From an uncultured Saprospiraceae bacterium (GTDB lineage: Bacteria > Bacteroidota > Bacteroidia > Chitinophagales > Saprospiraceae), in NCBI GenBank assembly GCA_943788055.1, contig CALSOU010000012.1, forward strand, positions 175,968 to 239,967: a stretch of DNA of 64,000 bases, read 5' to 3'. Numbering within the stretch: position 1 is the first letter of the stretch; each line of letters starts with the position of its first letter. Shown piece by piece: positions 63,378-64,000 of the stretch. The notes beneath the pieces were generated by a model. That model did not search any database. It was not told the origin of the DNA and saw only the letters and a program-made list of their open reading frames with translations. The position numbers and the translations under genes were made by a program.

Positions 63378-63734
63378 ATGGCAGAAGTACTAGAAAAAGC
63401 AGTATCAGCACCAATTAATATTACAACTTCAGCAATGGAGCAATTGAAGCGTATTCTAACAGAGCAAAATGTTCCTGAGGGCTATGGTCTTCGTGTAGGC
63501 GTAAAAGGTGGAGGTTGTTCAGGATTTTCGTACATACTTGGTTTTGATACCAAAAAAGAAACAGATCAGTCTTTTACAATAGATGGGATGCGAGTTTTCA
63601 TGGAAAAATCACATGGGTTATACCTTTTGGGAATGGAAATTGATTGGCTAAATGGACTGAATAATAGAGGATTTATCTTCAATAATCCAAATGCTGATGA
63701 AACTTGTGGTTGTGGTTCCAGCTTTTCTGCGTAG
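63378..63734 (+). CDS. HesB/IscA-family iron-sulfur cluster assembly protein
   Basis: A 118-residue A-type carrier. The three cluster-binding Cys are in GGGCSGFSY (Cys 47) and CGCGSSFSA (Cys 110 and 112). It hands iron-sulfur clusters to target enzymes. The upstream gap 63128-63377 holds a TATTTTTG (63281-63288) that could be a -7 element, but the nearest TTG is 25 nt away. A terminator follows. Confidence 0.92.
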   Translation: MAEVLEKAVSAPINITTSAMEQLKRILTEQNVPEGYGLRVGVKGGGCSGFSYILGFDTKKETDQSFTIDGMRVFMEKSHGLYLLGMEIDWLNGLNNRGFIFNNPNADETCGCGSSFSA

Positions 63735-63771
63735 AGCAGACTACTTGGAATAATATTCTAAGTAAAATATT

Positions 63772-63808
63772 AAAAACCGATCTTTATTTGTTTAAAGAGC
63801 GGTTTTTT
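63772..63808 (+). terminator. Terminator after the HesB/IscA gene
   Basis: AAAACCG-a-TCTTTA pairs with TAAAGA-g-CGGTTTT across a short T-rich loop, one mismatch, then T run to 63808. The remaining 190 bp to the window edge are AT-rich with no gene. Confidence 0.8.
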
Positions 63809-64000
63809 CTATTTTTATTACCTGTTTCTAGCAATAATTAAGAATTTTCATATGTCAATCTGAACCTTTCTGCGATATTTTAGTTACAAGTCTGTGTAAA
63901 GAATGGTATCATCTTATATATTTGGCTAGAGAGTTAGGCAATTCTAGAAATTTACGCTTTCAGCTAACATTTATAAAATTAAAGTTGTAAATTGTAGTTT

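Noticed and set aside
1..64000. CRISPR array, prophage, IS element or rRNA operon
   Set aside because: No regularly spaced repeats, no transposase, integrase or phage structural genes and no rRNA-like sequence were seen on reading the window and the translated frames.

Overview
The window is a chromosomal segment of a low-GC member of the Bacteroidota. The evidence is: promoters of the Bacteroidota type (TTG, 17-23 nt gap, TAnnTTTG) before rseP, rplU-rpmA and both tRNAs; an OstA-like protein, DUF4293, DUF4159, BatA-like and ExbB-x-ExbD-ExbD genes in typical order; VCBS/ASPIC-UnbV lipoproteins; and C-terminal type IX secretion sorting domains on two proteins. A genus cannot be given from sequence alone. 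I see no prophage, IS element, CRISPR array, rRNA operon or oriC.

Layout. 0-4.4 kb: a decayed gene, tRNA-Ser(GGA), def-ruvX, cutC-tatD and rnhA. 4.7-7 kb: an ExbB / membrane protein / ExbD / ExbD proton-channel cluster closed by a terminator. 7-17.2 kb: a haem-VCBS lipoprotein, an FAD oxidoreductase, an OstA-like protein, a nitronate monooxygenase, and a divergent beta-oxidation pair (fadN-type plus thiolase) behind a strong palindrome. 17.4-24.8 kb, minus strand: a BatA-like protein, a dihydroorotase-like protein, a broken DUF4199-like gene, a broken family-2 glycosyltransferase, an epimerase and a family-4 glycosyltransferase. 25-30 kb: queE, gmhA and a gmhB-like gene, a nonsense-riddled thioredoxin-like gene, an aldehyde dehydrogenase, and rplU-rpmA. 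30-39 kb: a collapsed retropepsin-PDZ gene, an amino acid permease, two di-haem peroxidase-like proteins, a hydrolase and a pirin. 39-43.5 kb: a Crp/Fnr regulator, a metallo-beta-lactamase/rhodanese protein and a SulP transporter, probably one sulfur module. 43.5-50.7 kb: a wrecked unknown gene, a frameshifted Asp-box propeller protein, DUF4159, a DsbA-like protein and rsmE. 51-53 kb: rseP, hscB-like and tRNA-Leu(CAA). 53.2-57.6 kb: a tandem palindromic repeat and two frameshifted surface or lipid-anchored proteins. 57.9-63.7 kb: an aldo/keto reductase, dnaA, a two-gene 5'-nucleotidase whose catalytic half is broken, a DUF7935-like membrane protein and a HesB/IscA protein.

The most striking property of the window is its load of broken genes. 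About a dozen genes carry frameshifts or in-frame stops, while the housekeeping genes between them are intact. Almost every indel I could resolve is a one-base insertion (about 20, against about 2 one-base deletions). That is the opposite of the usual deletion bias of bacterial pseudogenes. Several other genes are broken only by point nonsense codons. The mixture leaves two readings: insertion-type sequencing error on top of some real decay, or real decay with an unusual mutational bias. I did not find a convincing new defence, secretion or biosynthetic system.
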